Origin: an uncultured Eubacterium sp.
GTDB lineage: Bacteria; Bacillota; Clostridia; Lachnospirales; Lachnospiraceae
NCBI RefSeq assembly: GCF_934295145.1
Contig: NZ_CAKRAS010000002.1
Coordinates: forward strand, 32,773 to 96,772
Direction: 5' to 3'
Length of the DNA: 64,000 bases
The translations under genes and the position numbers were made by a program. Positions within the stretch are counted from its first letter, which is position 1, and every line of letters begins with the position of its first letter. A model generated the notes under the pieces. That model made no database searches and was not told the origin of the DNA. It was given only the letters and a program-made list of their open reading frames with translations. Of this stretch, positions 1-8,925 are shown piece by piece.

Positions 1-463
1 TACTATTGTTCAGATCCAGAAGCAACTTGATTTTCTTATTGTCTTCATATGTAATCATGGTATAGTACGGAATGTCATCTTCATAGGAAGTATAGTCATA
101 CTTCTTCACACTCTCTGTTCCACCATTCTTACGGTATTTCGCAACCGCCTCATGCCAGTTCGGTGCAATCACTTCAAGATCTTTCAGCATCAGCGTATGT
201 GCAGTCTTGCGGCGGCGTTTCCCACGGATCACATCGATAGTCAGCGTACCGTTTTCCATCGTATATTCGTATTCTTTATCACCATTGATAGAAAAAACAT
301 AATACAGCACGGCAAGCAGAAAAGCCGGCAGCATCAGTCCAGTGTCAAATATAATGGCCAGAATGACCATCACTACAGACAGTACTACCATCATAACAGA
401 CAGTACTTTTGCAAATGGTTTGGCTTTTCGTTTCACCTGCTGTGTTATTCTATAATCATTCAT
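1..463 (-). CDS. Small integral membrane protein, DUF6106-like (3' end beyond window)
   Basis: The first 154 codons of a protein whose C-terminus lies outside the window. It begins MNDYRITQQVKRKAKPF. Two hydrophobic segments at about residues 20-38 and 42-58 are separated by a short turn, and a soluble, Lys/Tyr-rich beta-type tail follows. The start is supported by an AAAGGG-like ribosome binding site that overlaps the galE stop region, with a 16-base gap after galE, so it is probably translated from the gal mRNA. The arrangement resembles the DUF6106 family common in Lachnospiraceae; that assignment is from memory of the family. Function is unknown and no enzymatic motif is visible. A role in galactose metabolism is suggested only by position. 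Confidence 0.6.
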   Translation of the reverse strand, partial: MNDYRITQQVKRKAKPFAKVLSVMMVVLSVVMVILAIIFDTGLMLPAFLLAVLYYVFSINGDKEYEYTMENGTLTIDVIRGKRRRKTAHTLMLKDLEVIAPNWHEAVAKYRKNGGTESVKKYDYTSYEDDIPYYTMITYEDNKKIKLLLDLNNS

Positions 464-479
464 TCAGTCAAATGCCCTT

Positions 480-1496
480 TCAGTCAGCATATCCGTTCGG
501 ATTCTGGCTCTGCCATCTCCAGGAATCAGCACACATATCTTCTATTCCAAACTGAGCCTCCCATCCAAGTTCTTTTTTTGCTTTTGCCGGATCACAGTAG
601 CACATTGCAATATCACCCGGACGACGCGGTTTGATTGCATAGTTAATTGAATGACCGCATGCTTTCTCAAAAGCATGAACGACCTGAAGTACACTGTATC
701 CGTGTCCTGTTCCGAGGTTGTAGATAGATACACCGTCTTTGTCAGCCAGTTTTTCAACTGCTTTTACATGTCCAACTGCCAGATCTACTACATGGATGTA
801 ATCACGTACACCAGTTCCATCCGGTGTATCATAATCATCACCGAATACACCAAGGCACTCCAATTTGCCGATAGCAACCTGAGCCACATACGGAAGCAGA
901 TTGTTCGGAATACCTTTCGGATCTTCGCCGATCATGCCGCTCTTGTGTGCTCCGATTGGATTGAAGTAACGAAGTAATACAACGTTCCACTCCGGATCAG
1001 AAGTATGGATATCTGTCAGGATCTGCTCTAACATGCTCTTTGTCCAGCCATATGGGTTTGTGCATGTTCCTTTCGGGCACTCCTCTGTGATTGGGATCAT
1101 AGCCGGATCACCGTATACGGTTGCGGAAGAACTGAAGATAATATTCTTGCAGCCGTGGTTACGCATAACATCTGTCAGCACCAGTGTTCCACCAATGTTA
1201 TTCTGATAATACTCGATCGGTTTTGCAACGGACTCACCGACTGCTTTTAATCCCGCGAAGTGAATAACAGCATCAAATGTATTTTCATCAAAAATCTTAT
1301 TCATGGCATCTCTGTCAAGAATATCTGCTTCATAGAATTTCAGTGTTTTTCCGGTAATCTCCTGTACACGGTCCAGGGCTTTCTCGCTGGAATTGTACAG
1401 ATTATCTACTACAGTTACTTCATAGCCTGCGTTTAACAGTTCCACACATGTATGGCTGCCGATATAGCCGGCGCCTCCGGTTACTAAAATATGCAT
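480..1496 (-). CDS. galE: UDP-glucose 4-epimerase
   Basis: This enzyme interconverts UDP-galactose and UDP-glucose, the last step of the Leloir pathway, in the cytoplasm with tightly bound NAD. The 338-residue length is normal for the family. The N-terminal Rossmann motif GGAGYIGS (residues 7-14), the SSSATVYGD strand and the YxxxK catalytic pair in YGWTKSM are all present, and the C-terminal half matches sugar-nucleotide epimerases. The ATG follows TAAGGAGG at good spacing. It is the third gal gene of the operon (galK, galT, galE), 92 bases after galT. Expression presumably follows the divergent AraC-type regulator at 4531-5379. Confidence 0.96.
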   Translation of the reverse strand: MHILVTGGAGYIGSHTCVELLNAGYEVTVVDNLYNSSEKALDRVQEITGKTLKFYEADILDRDAMNKIFDENTFDAVIHFAGLKAVGESVAKPIEYYQNNIGGTLVLTDVMRNHGCKNIIFSSSATVYGDPAMIPITEECPKGTCTNPYGWTKSMLEQILTDIHTSDPEWNVVLLRYFNPIGAHKSGMIGEDPKGIPNNLLPYVAQVAIGKLECLGVFGDDYDTPDGTGVRDYIHVVDLAVGHVKAVEKLADKDGVSIYNLGTGHGYSVLQVVHAFEKACGHSINYAIKPRRPGDIAMCYCDPAKAKKELGWEAQFGIEDMCADSWRWQSQNPNGYAD

Positions 1497-1588
1497 ACTA
1501 ATTTCCTCCTTATATATACATTTTTTATAACGCTTCAGAAACAGACTGCAAAATTTCGTTTACGCTGTCTGTCCTGAATAGTTATATT

Positions 1589-3085
1589 CTATAAACTTGC
1601 AATAAATCTGTCAAATGCTTTTCTACCGTCTTCTGTACATTTGTATACACCAGCATCTTCCAGAACTTTTACAAATACTTTTCCGATTTCCTGCTGCAGA
1701 ATTTCTTCCACATTTTCTTTTGTAAACGTATACTGATCGCGGAAAGATTCTACCCAGTCTGCATGCTTCTCAATCGTCTCATTGGAACGGATATCTTTTC
1801 CTTTCAAAATATACTCAGCCAGTACATCCATCTCATTTTTCAGACGGGCCGGTAATACAGCCAGTCCCATAACTTCAATCAGACCGATATTTTCTTTTTT
1901 GATATGATGCAGTTCTGCATGCGGATGATATACTCCAAGCGGACACTCCTCTGTGGTGATATTGTTACGCAATGCCAGATCCAGTTCATATTTGCCGTCA
2001 CGCATACGCGCGATCGGTGTGATCGTATTGTGTGGTTCACCATCTGTCTGTGCAAAAACAAATGCTTCCTCATCTGTATATCCACGCCATGCTTTTAAAA
2101 TATGATCTGCCAATTCTACCAGTCTTTCATCATCATTGCTTCTGATACGAATGACAGATAGCGGCCAGTGTACGATTCCGGCTTCCACATCTTCAAATCC
2201 GGGAATTGTAATTGTTTTCTCAAACTCTGCTTTTTCCATGGCGAACGTATAATGTCCACCCTGGAAATGATCGTGACTCAAGATAGAACCGCCAACGATT
2301 GGCAAGTCTGCATTGGATCCCAGGAAATAGTGTGGAAACTGTTTTACAAAGTCAAACAGTTTACGGAAAGTTGCACGCTCAATCTTCATCGGTGTGTGCT
2401 CGCCATTAAATACAATGCAATGCTCATTATAATATACATACGGAGAATACTGGAAGCCCCAGTTTCCACCGTTGATGGTAACAGGAATAATACGGTGATT
2501 CTGCCGGGCAGGATGATTCAGGCGACCTGCATAACCTTCATTTTCCACACAAAGCTGGCATTTCGGATATGCGGACTGTTTTGCCAGTTTTGCAGCTGCA
2601 ATAGCTTTCGGATCCTTCTCCGGTTTACTTAAGTTGATGGTAATGTCGATTTCACCATACTCAGACGGCACCTTCCAGCGGCGGTCTTTTGCAATACGAT
2701 CCTTGCGGATGTAATTCGTTGCCACACTGAAGTTATAGTAATTATCAGTCGCTTTCTTCGGATCTTCTGCATAATCCTCCCGGAATTTTGCAATGACCTG
2801 CGCCGGACGCGGAGTCAGGCAATTCATCAGTTTTGTATCAAACAAATCTCTGGATACCACACCGCCGTCTTCTAACACACCACTTTCCAAAGCCTCATCT
2901 AACAGATGGTTCAATGTATCTGCCAGATCAATCTCTGTGCCGACTTCTTCGGCTGTCGGTGCCTCATAATCATCTTTTTTCATTACCTCAAGAATCTGGT
3001 TCGTGCTGTAAATCCGTTCCTCCTCCGGGATCAGACCGGACTCCAGTCCGTACTGTACCAGTCTTGCTACATATAAATCAGACAT
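1589..3085 (-). CDS. galT: Galactose-1-phosphate uridylyltransferase, Firmicutes type (GalT2)
   Basis: It exchanges UMP between UDP-glucose and galactose-1-phosphate. At 498 residues it belongs to the long Firmicutes GalT class rather than the ~350-residue E. coli type. Diagnostic segments include NHPARQNHRIIPV, GGNWGFQYSPY and the His-rich ILSHDHFQGGHYTF, which takes the place of the HPH active site of the short class. A GGAGGAG ribosome binding site precedes the ATG. It lies between galK (38 bases upstream) and galE in a same-strand operon. All family landmarks appear intact. Confidence 0.95.
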   Translation of the reverse strand: MSDLYVARLVQYGLESGLIPEEERIYSTNQILEVMKKDDYEAPTAEEVGTEIDLADTLNHLLDEALESGVLEDGGVVSRDLFDTKLMNCLTPRPAQVIAKFREDYAEDPKKATDNYYNFSVATNYIRKDRIAKDRRWKVPSEYGEIDITINLSKPEKDPKAIAAAKLAKQSAYPKCQLCVENEGYAGRLNHPARQNHRIIPVTINGGNWGFQYSPYVYYNEHCIVFNGEHTPMKIERATFRKLFDFVKQFPHYFLGSNADLPIVGGSILSHDHFQGGHYTFAMEKAEFEKTITIPGFEDVEAGIVHWPLSVIRIRSNDDERLVELADHILKAWRGYTDEEAFVFAQTDGEPHNTITPIARMRDGKYELDLALRNNITTEECPLGVYHPHAELHHIKKENIGLIEVMGLAVLPARLKNEMDVLAEYILKGKDIRSNETIEKHADWVESFRDQYTFTKENVEEILQQEIGKVFVKVLEDAGVYKCTEDGRKAFDRFIASL

Positions 3086-3123
3086 TTCGTATGCTCCTCC
3101 TCATGACGCATGCTATGATGTTA

Positions 3124-4293
3124 TTACTCTAAAACTCTTCCGCCGTCGCCGATCTCTACGACATAGAAATCTGCTGCATAACCAATTTTCTCAAGATATG
3201 CCTTTCCAACGTTCTCAATAAATTTATCGACGCAGTCTGTTTTTACAATACTTACGGTACAACCGCCGAAGCCTGCGCCTGTCATACGGGAACCGATGAC
3301 ACCTTCCTGCTCCCAGGCGTTTTCAACCAGTGTATCAAGTTCGATACCGGTTACTTCATAATCGTCACGCAAAGATACGTGAGAAGCGTTCATCAGTTTT
3401 CCGAACTCGTCCAGGTTTCCTGCTTTCAGTGCTTCTACCGCTTTTAAGGTACGCTGGTTCTCGTAAACGGCATGTTTTGCACGACGCTGACGCACTTCGC
3501 TCTTGATCAGATCTTTGTTTTCCTCAAATTCTTTCTCGGAAAGCTCACCAAGTGCTTTGATGTCCAGTTTGGTCTGAAGTTCTGCCAGAGCTTCCTCGCA
3601 CTCTGCACGGCGCTCATTGTATTTGGAATCACCAAGACCACGTTTTTTATTACTGCATGCAATTACAATTTTTTCATTTGCCAGTTTGATCGGTGCATAT
3701 GTATAGGAAAGATCGCTGGTATCCAGGAAGATGGCCTGATCTTTTTTTCCCATTGCGATTGCGAACTGATCCATGATACCACAGTTAACGCCGTTGAAAT
3801 TATTCTCAGAATACTGTCCGAATAATGCGATGTCGATCATGGAAATATCATCGTATCCAAAGAGATCACGCAGTGCTACACCGGTTACGACCTCTACAGA
3901 AGCAGAAGAAGAAAGTCCAGAGCCGTTCGGAATATTTCCGAATAACAGCATATCGAAACCGCAATCTATCGGGTAACCTTTTTCAATGAACGCCCAAACA
4001 ACGCCCAGCGGATAGTTTGTCCAATCCAGAGCTTTGTCATATTTCAGATTGTCAAGACTTGCCTCGATCACACCAAGACTCTCAAAGTTTGTAGAATAAA
4101 AACGGAAATTGCGGTCCTCACGTTTTCTTACAATTGCATAGGTACCGATGGTCAGTGCACATGGAAATACATGTCCGCCATTGTAATCGGTATGCTCACC
4201 GATCAGATTTACTCTGCCCGGTGCAAAATAGCTGCGGATATCACCTTCACTGCCAAATTTTTCTTTGAACTCTTTTAATAACTGCTCTTTCAT
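3124..4293 (-). CDS. galK: Galactokinase
   Basis: A GHMP-family kinase that phosphorylates galactose with ATP at the head of the Leloir pathway. The 389-residue protein has the galactokinase signature GEHTDYNGG (about residues 35-43), the ATP-binding loop GSGLSSSASVEV and the C-terminal GHMP motif GSRMTGAGFGGC. An in-frame ATG lies further upstream at 4368, but the start at 4293 is preferred: a strong GGAGGGG ribosome binding site precedes it and the product then begins MKEQLLKEF as in homologues. It is the first gene of the gal operon and faces the AraC-type regulator across a promoter region of about 240 bases. Confidence 0.95.
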   Translation of the reverse strand: MKEQLLKEFKEKFGSEGDIRSYFAPGRVNLIGEHTDYNGGHVFPCALTIGTYAIVRKREDRNFRFYSTNFESLGVIEASLDNLKYDKALDWTNYPLGVVWAFIEKGYPIDCGFDMLLFGNIPNGSGLSSSASVEVVTGVALRDLFGYDDISMIDIALFGQYSENNFNGVNCGIMDQFAIAMGKKDQAIFLDTSDLSYTYAPIKLANEKIVIACSNKKRGLGDSKYNERRAECEEALAELQTKLDIKALGELSEKEFEENKDLIKSEVRQRRAKHAVYENQRTLKAVEALKAGNLDEFGKLMNASHVSLRDDYEVTGIELDTLVENAWEQEGVIGSRMTGAGFGGCTVSIVKTDCVDKFIENVGKAYLEKIGYAADFYVVEIGDGGRVLE

Positions 4294-4461
4294 CGAACCC
4301 CTCCATCTGTTTCTTCTTACATTGTTCTTGTTATTATTAAACGGATATTCTCGATCCGCCTGCATCATTTATTCCCGCTGCATTGCATCTGTCATTTGCT
4401 CTGCCGCTGATAGTTTCATTGTACTTTCTTTCTTGCCAAATTCCTATGTGGAAATGTGTGC

Positions 4462-4496
4462 AAAATATGTAAAAATGTTGTTTTTTTACATATTTT
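4462..4496. promoter_or_regulatory. Perfect 14-bp inverted repeat in the galK/araC intergenic region (candidate operator)
   Basis: The arms AAAATATGTAAAAA (4462-4475) and its exact complement (4483-4496) are separated by 7 bases. The repeat lies between divergent galK and the AraC-type gene. A possible minus-strand -10 box (TACAAT, 4418-4423) sits about 40 bases away with no good -35, as expected for an activator-dependent galK promoter. It is not followed by a T-run in a position to end either gene, so an operator is more likely than a terminator. That the neighbouring regulator binds here is inference. Confidence 0.55.
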
Positions 4497-4530
4497 ATGT
4501 TAATCTGATTTTAATGTGGAGGGCAAGAAA

Positions 4531-5379
4531 ATGAGTGATTTTTACAAAGATTCTTACAAAATACGCAAATATGAACTTTTTTCCTTGTCTGTCTGTAATG
4601 TTGGCCATCAAAAATGTGACCCAAATCATCACTGGGGTCCCGGCATAAAAGACCACTACCTGATCCATCACATTCTGACCGGCAAAGGCTATTATCACTG
4701 CAACGGAAAACTCTACACCCTGAAAGCCGGAGATTCCTTTCTGATTTATCCAAACCATGAGGTCTGGTATTATGCCGACAAGGAAGATCCCTGGGAATAC
4801 TCCTGGATTGGATTCACCGGAAATGATGCTCCATCTATTTTGAAGGCAACTCGTTTTATGCCATCCTTCCCGGTGACGTACAACAATATCCACAGCGGCG
4901 AGATCAGTCAGCGTATGAACCAGATTTATAACACCCGTGGAAATGATTTTATAAATTCCGTGGAAATGGCTGGGTATTTGTACATGCTTCTTGCTATCTA
5001 TATGCGGGAGGCAGAAAAAAAGAATAAGCTGAGCCGAAAAGAAAGTTATGTGATCAAAACCATTGAGTATATTTCCTCAAACTATAGTTCACCAATCACG
5101 GTTGATGATATGGCAGCCTATGTTGGATTAAGCCGGAGTTATCTGTGCCGGGCTTTTCAGGCGGTACTAGAGAAGTCGCCAAAGGAATACTTAAGTGAAT
5201 ATCGGATCAAGCAGGCCTGCTATCTGCTGACGCACAACGAAATGTCTATGATTGATATTGCGGAATCCGTCGGATTTGATAACAGTCTGTATTTTTCCCG
5301 TGTGTTTCACAAGCAGATGGGCATGCCGCCCACGGAATACGCCCGCCGCCACAAACCTTCCGATGAAAAAATGGAATAA
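4531..5379 (+). CDS. AraC-family transcriptional regulator of the gal operon (inferred)
   Basis: A 282-residue regulator with an N-terminal cupin-like sugar-sensing domain (about residues 15-150; HILTGKGYYHC and GDSFLIYPNHEVWYY resemble AraC-type ligand domains). The C-terminal part is a double helix-turn-helix DNA-binding domain (about residues 180-278; VDDMAAYVGLSRSYLCRAF and IDIAESVGFDNSLYFSRVF). The start is set by GGAGGG seven bases before ATGAGTGAT; an ATG five codons earlier lacks this spacing. Divergent placement from galK and the inverted repeat between them suggest it senses galactose or an intermediate and activates the gal genes. The ligand is not shown by sequence. Confidence 0.9.
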   Translation: MSDFYKDSYKIRKYELFSLSVCNVGHQKCDPNHHWGPGIKDHYLIHHILTGKGYYHCNGKLYTLKAGDSFLIYPNHEVWYYADKEDPWEYSWIGFTGNDAPSILKATRFMPSFPVTYNNIHSGEISQRMNQIYNTRGNDFINSVEMAGYLYMLLAIYMREAEKKNKLSRKESYVIKTIEYISSNYSSPITVDDMAAYVGLSRSYLCRAFQAVLEKSPKEYLSEYRIKQACYLLTHNEMSMIDIAESVGFDNSLYFSRVFHKQMGMPPTEYARRHKPSDEKME

Positions 5380-5397
5380 TTTGGGGGATATTAAAAG

Positions 5398-5571
5398 CAA
5401 AATCAGAGAAAATTTTCTCACTCACTAGACGTTCACTACCCTCGTTTCACAGCGGTTTCATCGCGCTCGTTCTCGGTTCCTATAAAAGCTGGTCACCTTC
5501 CACTCGCGCAAAACCTTGTGAAACTCGGTCGTTCGCTTAATCGTTCGTTGAGAAAATTTTCTCTGATTTTG
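5398..5571 (-). repeat. Structured intergenic repeat, copy R1 (opposite orientation to R2/R3)
   Basis: A 174-base element starting 18 bases after the AraC gene stops. Perfect 23-base terminal inverted repeats lie at 5398-5420 and 5549-5571. Read on the minus strand, its interior matches copies R2 and R3: block GACCAGCTTTTATAGGA (complement of 5478-5494) and block GAGCGCGATGAAACCG (complement around 5453-5469). The arm sequence is unrelated to that of R2 and R3 although the interior is conserved. It contains no open reading frame of note. It sits between convergent genes (AraC-type and purB). Confidence 0.8.
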
Positions 5572-5775
5572 TATTTCTATTTCGACAATACGCAACATTT
5601 TTTTAGTCCTCTTCTGCGTTATTGAAGACGGCTCATCTTTACCGTTTCCATGATCATCATCTTATATTGTATATCTGTGCATGCAAAACAACTTTTATTC
5701 CTTGTATCGAAAGTTCTGCATGCGCAGCATAGTACAAGGGTAAGCAATGTGGTTTCATTTTCATAGAGTAAATAG
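5572..5775. other. Non-coding spacer between repeats R1 and R2
   Basis: About 200 AT-rich bases between the two repeat copies, inside the 598-base gap separating the convergent AraC-type gene and purB. No convincing ORF with a ribosome binding site, no tRNA and no recognised riboswitch is seen. A T-run (CATTTTTTTAG) near 5598 could serve as a terminator tail for plus-strand transcripts leaving R1. Confidence 0.5.
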
Positions 5776-5948
5776 CGAAATCGAAGAATCCTTCTGCAAC
5801 GAGCGATTTAGTAAGTGACTGAGCTTTGCGAGTTTTGCGCGAACGGGAACTGACCAGCTTCTATAGGAAGTGGGAGTGAGCGCGATAAAACCGATGCAAA
5901 GCGAAGGGAACGAACGGCTAGCTGTTGCAGAAGGATTCTTCGATTTCG
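5776..5948 (+). repeat. Structured intergenic repeat, copy R2
   Basis: A 173-base element bounded by perfect 25-base inverted repeats (5776-5800 and 5924-5948). The interior shares with R3 and with the complement of R1 the blocks GACCAGCTTCTATAGGA (5852-5868) and GAGCGCGATAAAACCG (5878-5893). An inner GTTTTGCGCG / CGCGATAAAAC pairing suggests a branched hairpin. It ends 29 bases from the purB stop codon. The arms resemble those of R3 but not those of R1. Confidence 0.85.
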
Positions 5949-5977
5949 TTTTATAAATATTAAATTTTAACCAATAA

Positions 5978-7411
5978 TTAAACCGTAATTTCGGCGGTCA
6001 TTCCAAGGATTTCTTTATTTGCATCCAGAACCGGATTTACATAATTTTTCAGGAAATTATCTACCTGCAGCGGCGCACGTCCCTCATACTTGGACGGATC
6101 CATATTTGCCTGCAGTTCTTCCAGTGTCAGACCAAAGCTCTCATCTGCTGCGATAAGTTCCAACAGGTTGTTATCCAGACCATTCTGTTTAACATTTGCA
6201 CCTGCCTGCATGGAAAGCTGACGGATTTTCTCATGAAGTTCCTGACGATCTCCGCCTTTTTTAACTGCATCCATCATGATGTTTTCTGTTGCCATGAACG
6301 GCAGCTCGCTCATCAGATGTTTTGTGATTACTTTGTCATATACAACCAGTCCGTCTACGACGTTCAGGCACAGATCCAGCACGCCATCGATAGCAAGAAA
6401 TCCTTCTGCCACGCTGAGACGTTTGTTTGCAGAATCATCCAGTGTACGCTCAAACCACTGTGTCGCGGATGTGATTGCCGGGTTTAAAGCGTCGATCATC
6501 ACATATCTGGAAATAGAAGCAATACGCTCACTTCTCATCGGATTTCTCTTGTAAGCCATTGCAGAAGAACCGATCTGGTTTTTCTCAAACGGTTCCTCAA
6601 CTTCTTTCAGATGCTGAAGCAGACGGATATCGTTTGACATTTTATGTGCACTTGCAGCGATTCCTGCAACGACATTTAACACTCTTGTATCTACTTTTCT
6701 GGAATAAGTCTGTCCTGATACCGGATAACACTCTTTGAATCCCATTTTCTCTGCGATCATCGGATCAATCTTATCAATTGTTTCCTGATCTCCTTCAAAC
6801 AGTTCTAAGAAACTTGCCTGTGTACCTGTGGTTCCTTTGGAACCAAGTAATTTCAATGAGTCTAAAACATAATCAAGATCTTCCAGATCCATCAGAAATT
6901 CCTGTGTCCACAGTGTGGCACGTTTTCCGACAGTTGTCGGCTGGGCTGGCTGGAAATGAGTAAAAGCCAGTGTCGGCAGATTTTTGTAACGATCGGCAAA
7001 TTTTGCAAGCTCTGCGATAACGTTCACCAGTTTTCTGCGAACTAATTTCAGAGCCTCAGACATCAGAATGATATCTGTATTGTCGCCAACGTAACAGGAT
7101 GTCGCACCAAGGTGAATAATACCTTTTGCTTTCGGGCACTGTACACCGTATGCGTATACATGAGACATAACGTCATGACGCACCAGTTTTTCACGCTCTT
7201 TAGCAACTTCAAAGTTGATGTCATCTTTGTGTGCTTTCAGCTCGTCGATCTGCTCCTGTGTAATGTCCAGACCGAGTTCTTTCTCTGTCTCGGCGAGGGC
7301 GATCCAGAGACGTCTCCAGGTACGAAATTTCATCTCCGGCGAAAAAATATACTGCATTTCTTTGCTTGCATAACGCTCGGAAAGCGGGCTTGTATATCTG
7401 TCTGTACTCAT
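5978..7411 (-). CDS. purB: Adenylosuccinate lyase
   Basis: This fumarase-superfamily enzyme cleaves SAICAR to AICAR and adenylosuccinate to AMP, serving two steps of purine synthesis. The 477-residue product contains the superfamily signature GSSAMAYKRNP near residue 290, plus HLGATSCYVGDN and THFQPAQPTTVGKR. The start at 7411 is preferred to an ATG five codons upstream because GAGGAG precedes ATGAGTACAG at normal spacing. It is the last gene of a purC-purF-purB cluster, 37 bases after purF. The repeat R2 lies immediately downstream and may serve as its 3' end. Confidence 0.96.
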   Translation of the reverse strand: MSTDRYTSPLSERYASKEMQYIFSPEMKFRTWRRLWIALAETEKELGLDITQEQIDELKAHKDDINFEVAKEREKLVRHDVMSHVYAYGVQCPKAKGIIHLGATSCYVGDNTDIILMSEALKLVRRKLVNVIAELAKFADRYKNLPTLAFTHFQPAQPTTVGKRATLWTQEFLMDLEDLDYVLDSLKLLGSKGTTGTQASFLELFEGDQETIDKIDPMIAEKMGFKECYPVSGQTYSRKVDTRVLNVVAGIAASAHKMSNDIRLLQHLKEVEEPFEKNQIGSSAMAYKRNPMRSERIASISRYVMIDALNPAITSATQWFERTLDDSANKRLSVAEGFLAIDGVLDLCLNVVDGLVVYDKVITKHLMSELPFMATENIMMDAVKKGGDRQELHEKIRQLSMQAGANVKQNGLDNNLLELIAADESFGLTLEELQANMDPSKYEGRAPLQVDNFLKNYVNPVLDANKEILGMTAEITV

Positions 7412-7448
7412 AGTTGTTCTCCTCATTTCTGTTAATTTTCATTACATT

Positions 7449-8897
7449 TTATCGCTCATATTCACCACGGATGTCTTCTGTCGGCGGAGCTAACGGGTAT
7501 GTTCCTGTAAAGCATCCCTCACAGATTGGCAGACCGTTTACCATTTCTTTCAGACGTTCAATACGCAGATATCCAAGGGAATCTGCTCCGATGAGGTCGC
7601 GGATATCCTCAATGGAACGGTTGTATGCGATCAGCTGCTCCCTGGCAGGAATATCGGTTCCGAAGTAACATGGCCATAAGAAAGGCGGTGCACTGATGCG
7701 CACATGCACTTCTTTTGCTCCTGCTTCTTTCAGCATATTTACGATCAGTCCGGATGTGGTTCCACGTACGATGGAATCGTCAATCATAATGATCCGTTTT
7801 CCGGCAACTGCCTCTTTTACTACATTTAATTTTACCCGGACACTCTGCTCACGGCTGCTCTGTTTCGGCTTAATGAACGTACGTCCCACATAGCTGTTTT
7901 TAACAAATGCGGTACCGTATGGAATGCCGGATTCCATTGCATAGCCAAGTGCTGCAGCGTTTCCGGATTCCGGAACACCGACAACCAGATCTGCCTCCAC
8001 CGGCGAATCCTGTGCAAGAAATCTGCCGGCTTTGATTCTGGCATCATACACGCTGATACCATCAAAGTGGCTGTCTGCTCTTGCGAAATAAATATATTCA
8101 AAAATACATCTTCCCTGTTTGCACGGATCAATGGCATTTGTCATATCAGAAGAAATTTCTCCCTCTCCATTGATCGTAACGACCTCACCCGGTTTTACAT
8201 CACGTACAAACTCTGCACCGATGGTTTCCAGCGCACAGGTCTCGGATGTAATAATATAAGAATTGTCACGTTTACCAATACATAACGGTTTGAATCCAAA
8301 CGGATCACGGGCGCCGATCAGTTTTCGCGGGCTCATGACAACAATGGAATATGCACCTTTCATTTTTGCAGCGGCGCGCTGTACAGCTTCCTCAACGGTT
8401 CCGACTTTCAGACGCTCTCTTGCGATGTGGTATGCGATAACCTCAGAGTCAATGGTGGTTTGGAAGATCGCACCTGTATACTCCAGATCATGACGCAGTT
8501 CATTTGCATTGATCAGGTTTCCGTTGTGCGCCAACGCCAGTGTACCTTTTACATAATTCAGTACCAGAGGCTGCGCATTTTCTCTGGTGGAAGCTCCTGC
8601 GGTAGAATAACGCACATGACCTACACCTATGTCACCTTTCAGACGCTCCAGCTTTTCTGCATCAAATACTTCATTGACAAGTCCCATATCCTTGAAACTG
8701 GATACTTTTCCCTTTGGTCCCTGTGTCTCGCTGACCGCGATACCGCAGCTCTCCTGTCCACGGTGCTGCAGGGCGAACAGGCCATAATAAATGCTAGATG
8801 CTACATCATGTCCGTCTAAATCATAGATACCAAAGACACCACACTCCTCATGTAATTCGTCCTGTGCCATGGTCTGTTCCATTTTGTTTTCCAGCAT
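7449..8897 (-). CDS. purF: Amidophosphoribosyltransferase (glutamine PRPP amidotransferase)
   Basis: It catalyses the committed step of purine synthesis, making phosphoribosylamine from PRPP and glutamine. The N-terminal Ntn-hydrolase domain carries the nucleophile Cys within EECGVFGIYD; the preceding ~19 residues look like a propeptide that is removed to expose this Cys. The C-terminal type I phosphoribosyltransferase domain has the PRPP loop IIMIDDSIVRGTTS (about residues 355-368). The 482-residue length is typical. GGAGGG precedes the ATG. It lies between purC and purB on the same strand. Confidence 0.96.
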   Translation of the reverse strand: MLENKMEQTMAQDELHEECGVFGIYDLDGHDVASSIYYGLFALQHRGQESCGIAVSETQGPKGKVSSFKDMGLVNEVFDAEKLERLKGDIGVGHVRYSTAGASTRENAQPLVLNYVKGTLALAHNGNLINANELRHDLEYTGAIFQTTIDSEVIAYHIARERLKVGTVEEAVQRAAAKMKGAYSIVVMSPRKLIGARDPFGFKPLCIGKRDNSYIITSETCALETIGAEFVRDVKPGEVVTINGEGEISSDMTNAIDPCKQGRCIFEYIYFARADSHFDGISVYDARIKAGRFLAQDSPVEADLVVGVPESGNAAALGYAMESGIPYGTAFVKNSYVGRTFIKPKQSSREQSVRVKLNVVKEAVAGKRIIMIDDSIVRGTTSGLIVNMLKEAGAKEVHVRISAPPFLWPCYFGTDIPAREQLIAYNRSIEDIRDLIGADSLGYLRIERLKEMVNGLPICEGCFTGTYPLAPPTEDIRGEYER

Positions 8898-8925
8898 GAA
8901 TCTTTTCCCTCCAACTTACGCAGTT

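Noticed and set aside
4462..4496. Reading the gal inverted repeat as a terminator
   Set aside because: It lies at the 5' ends of both divergent genes, so neither gene would be ended there.
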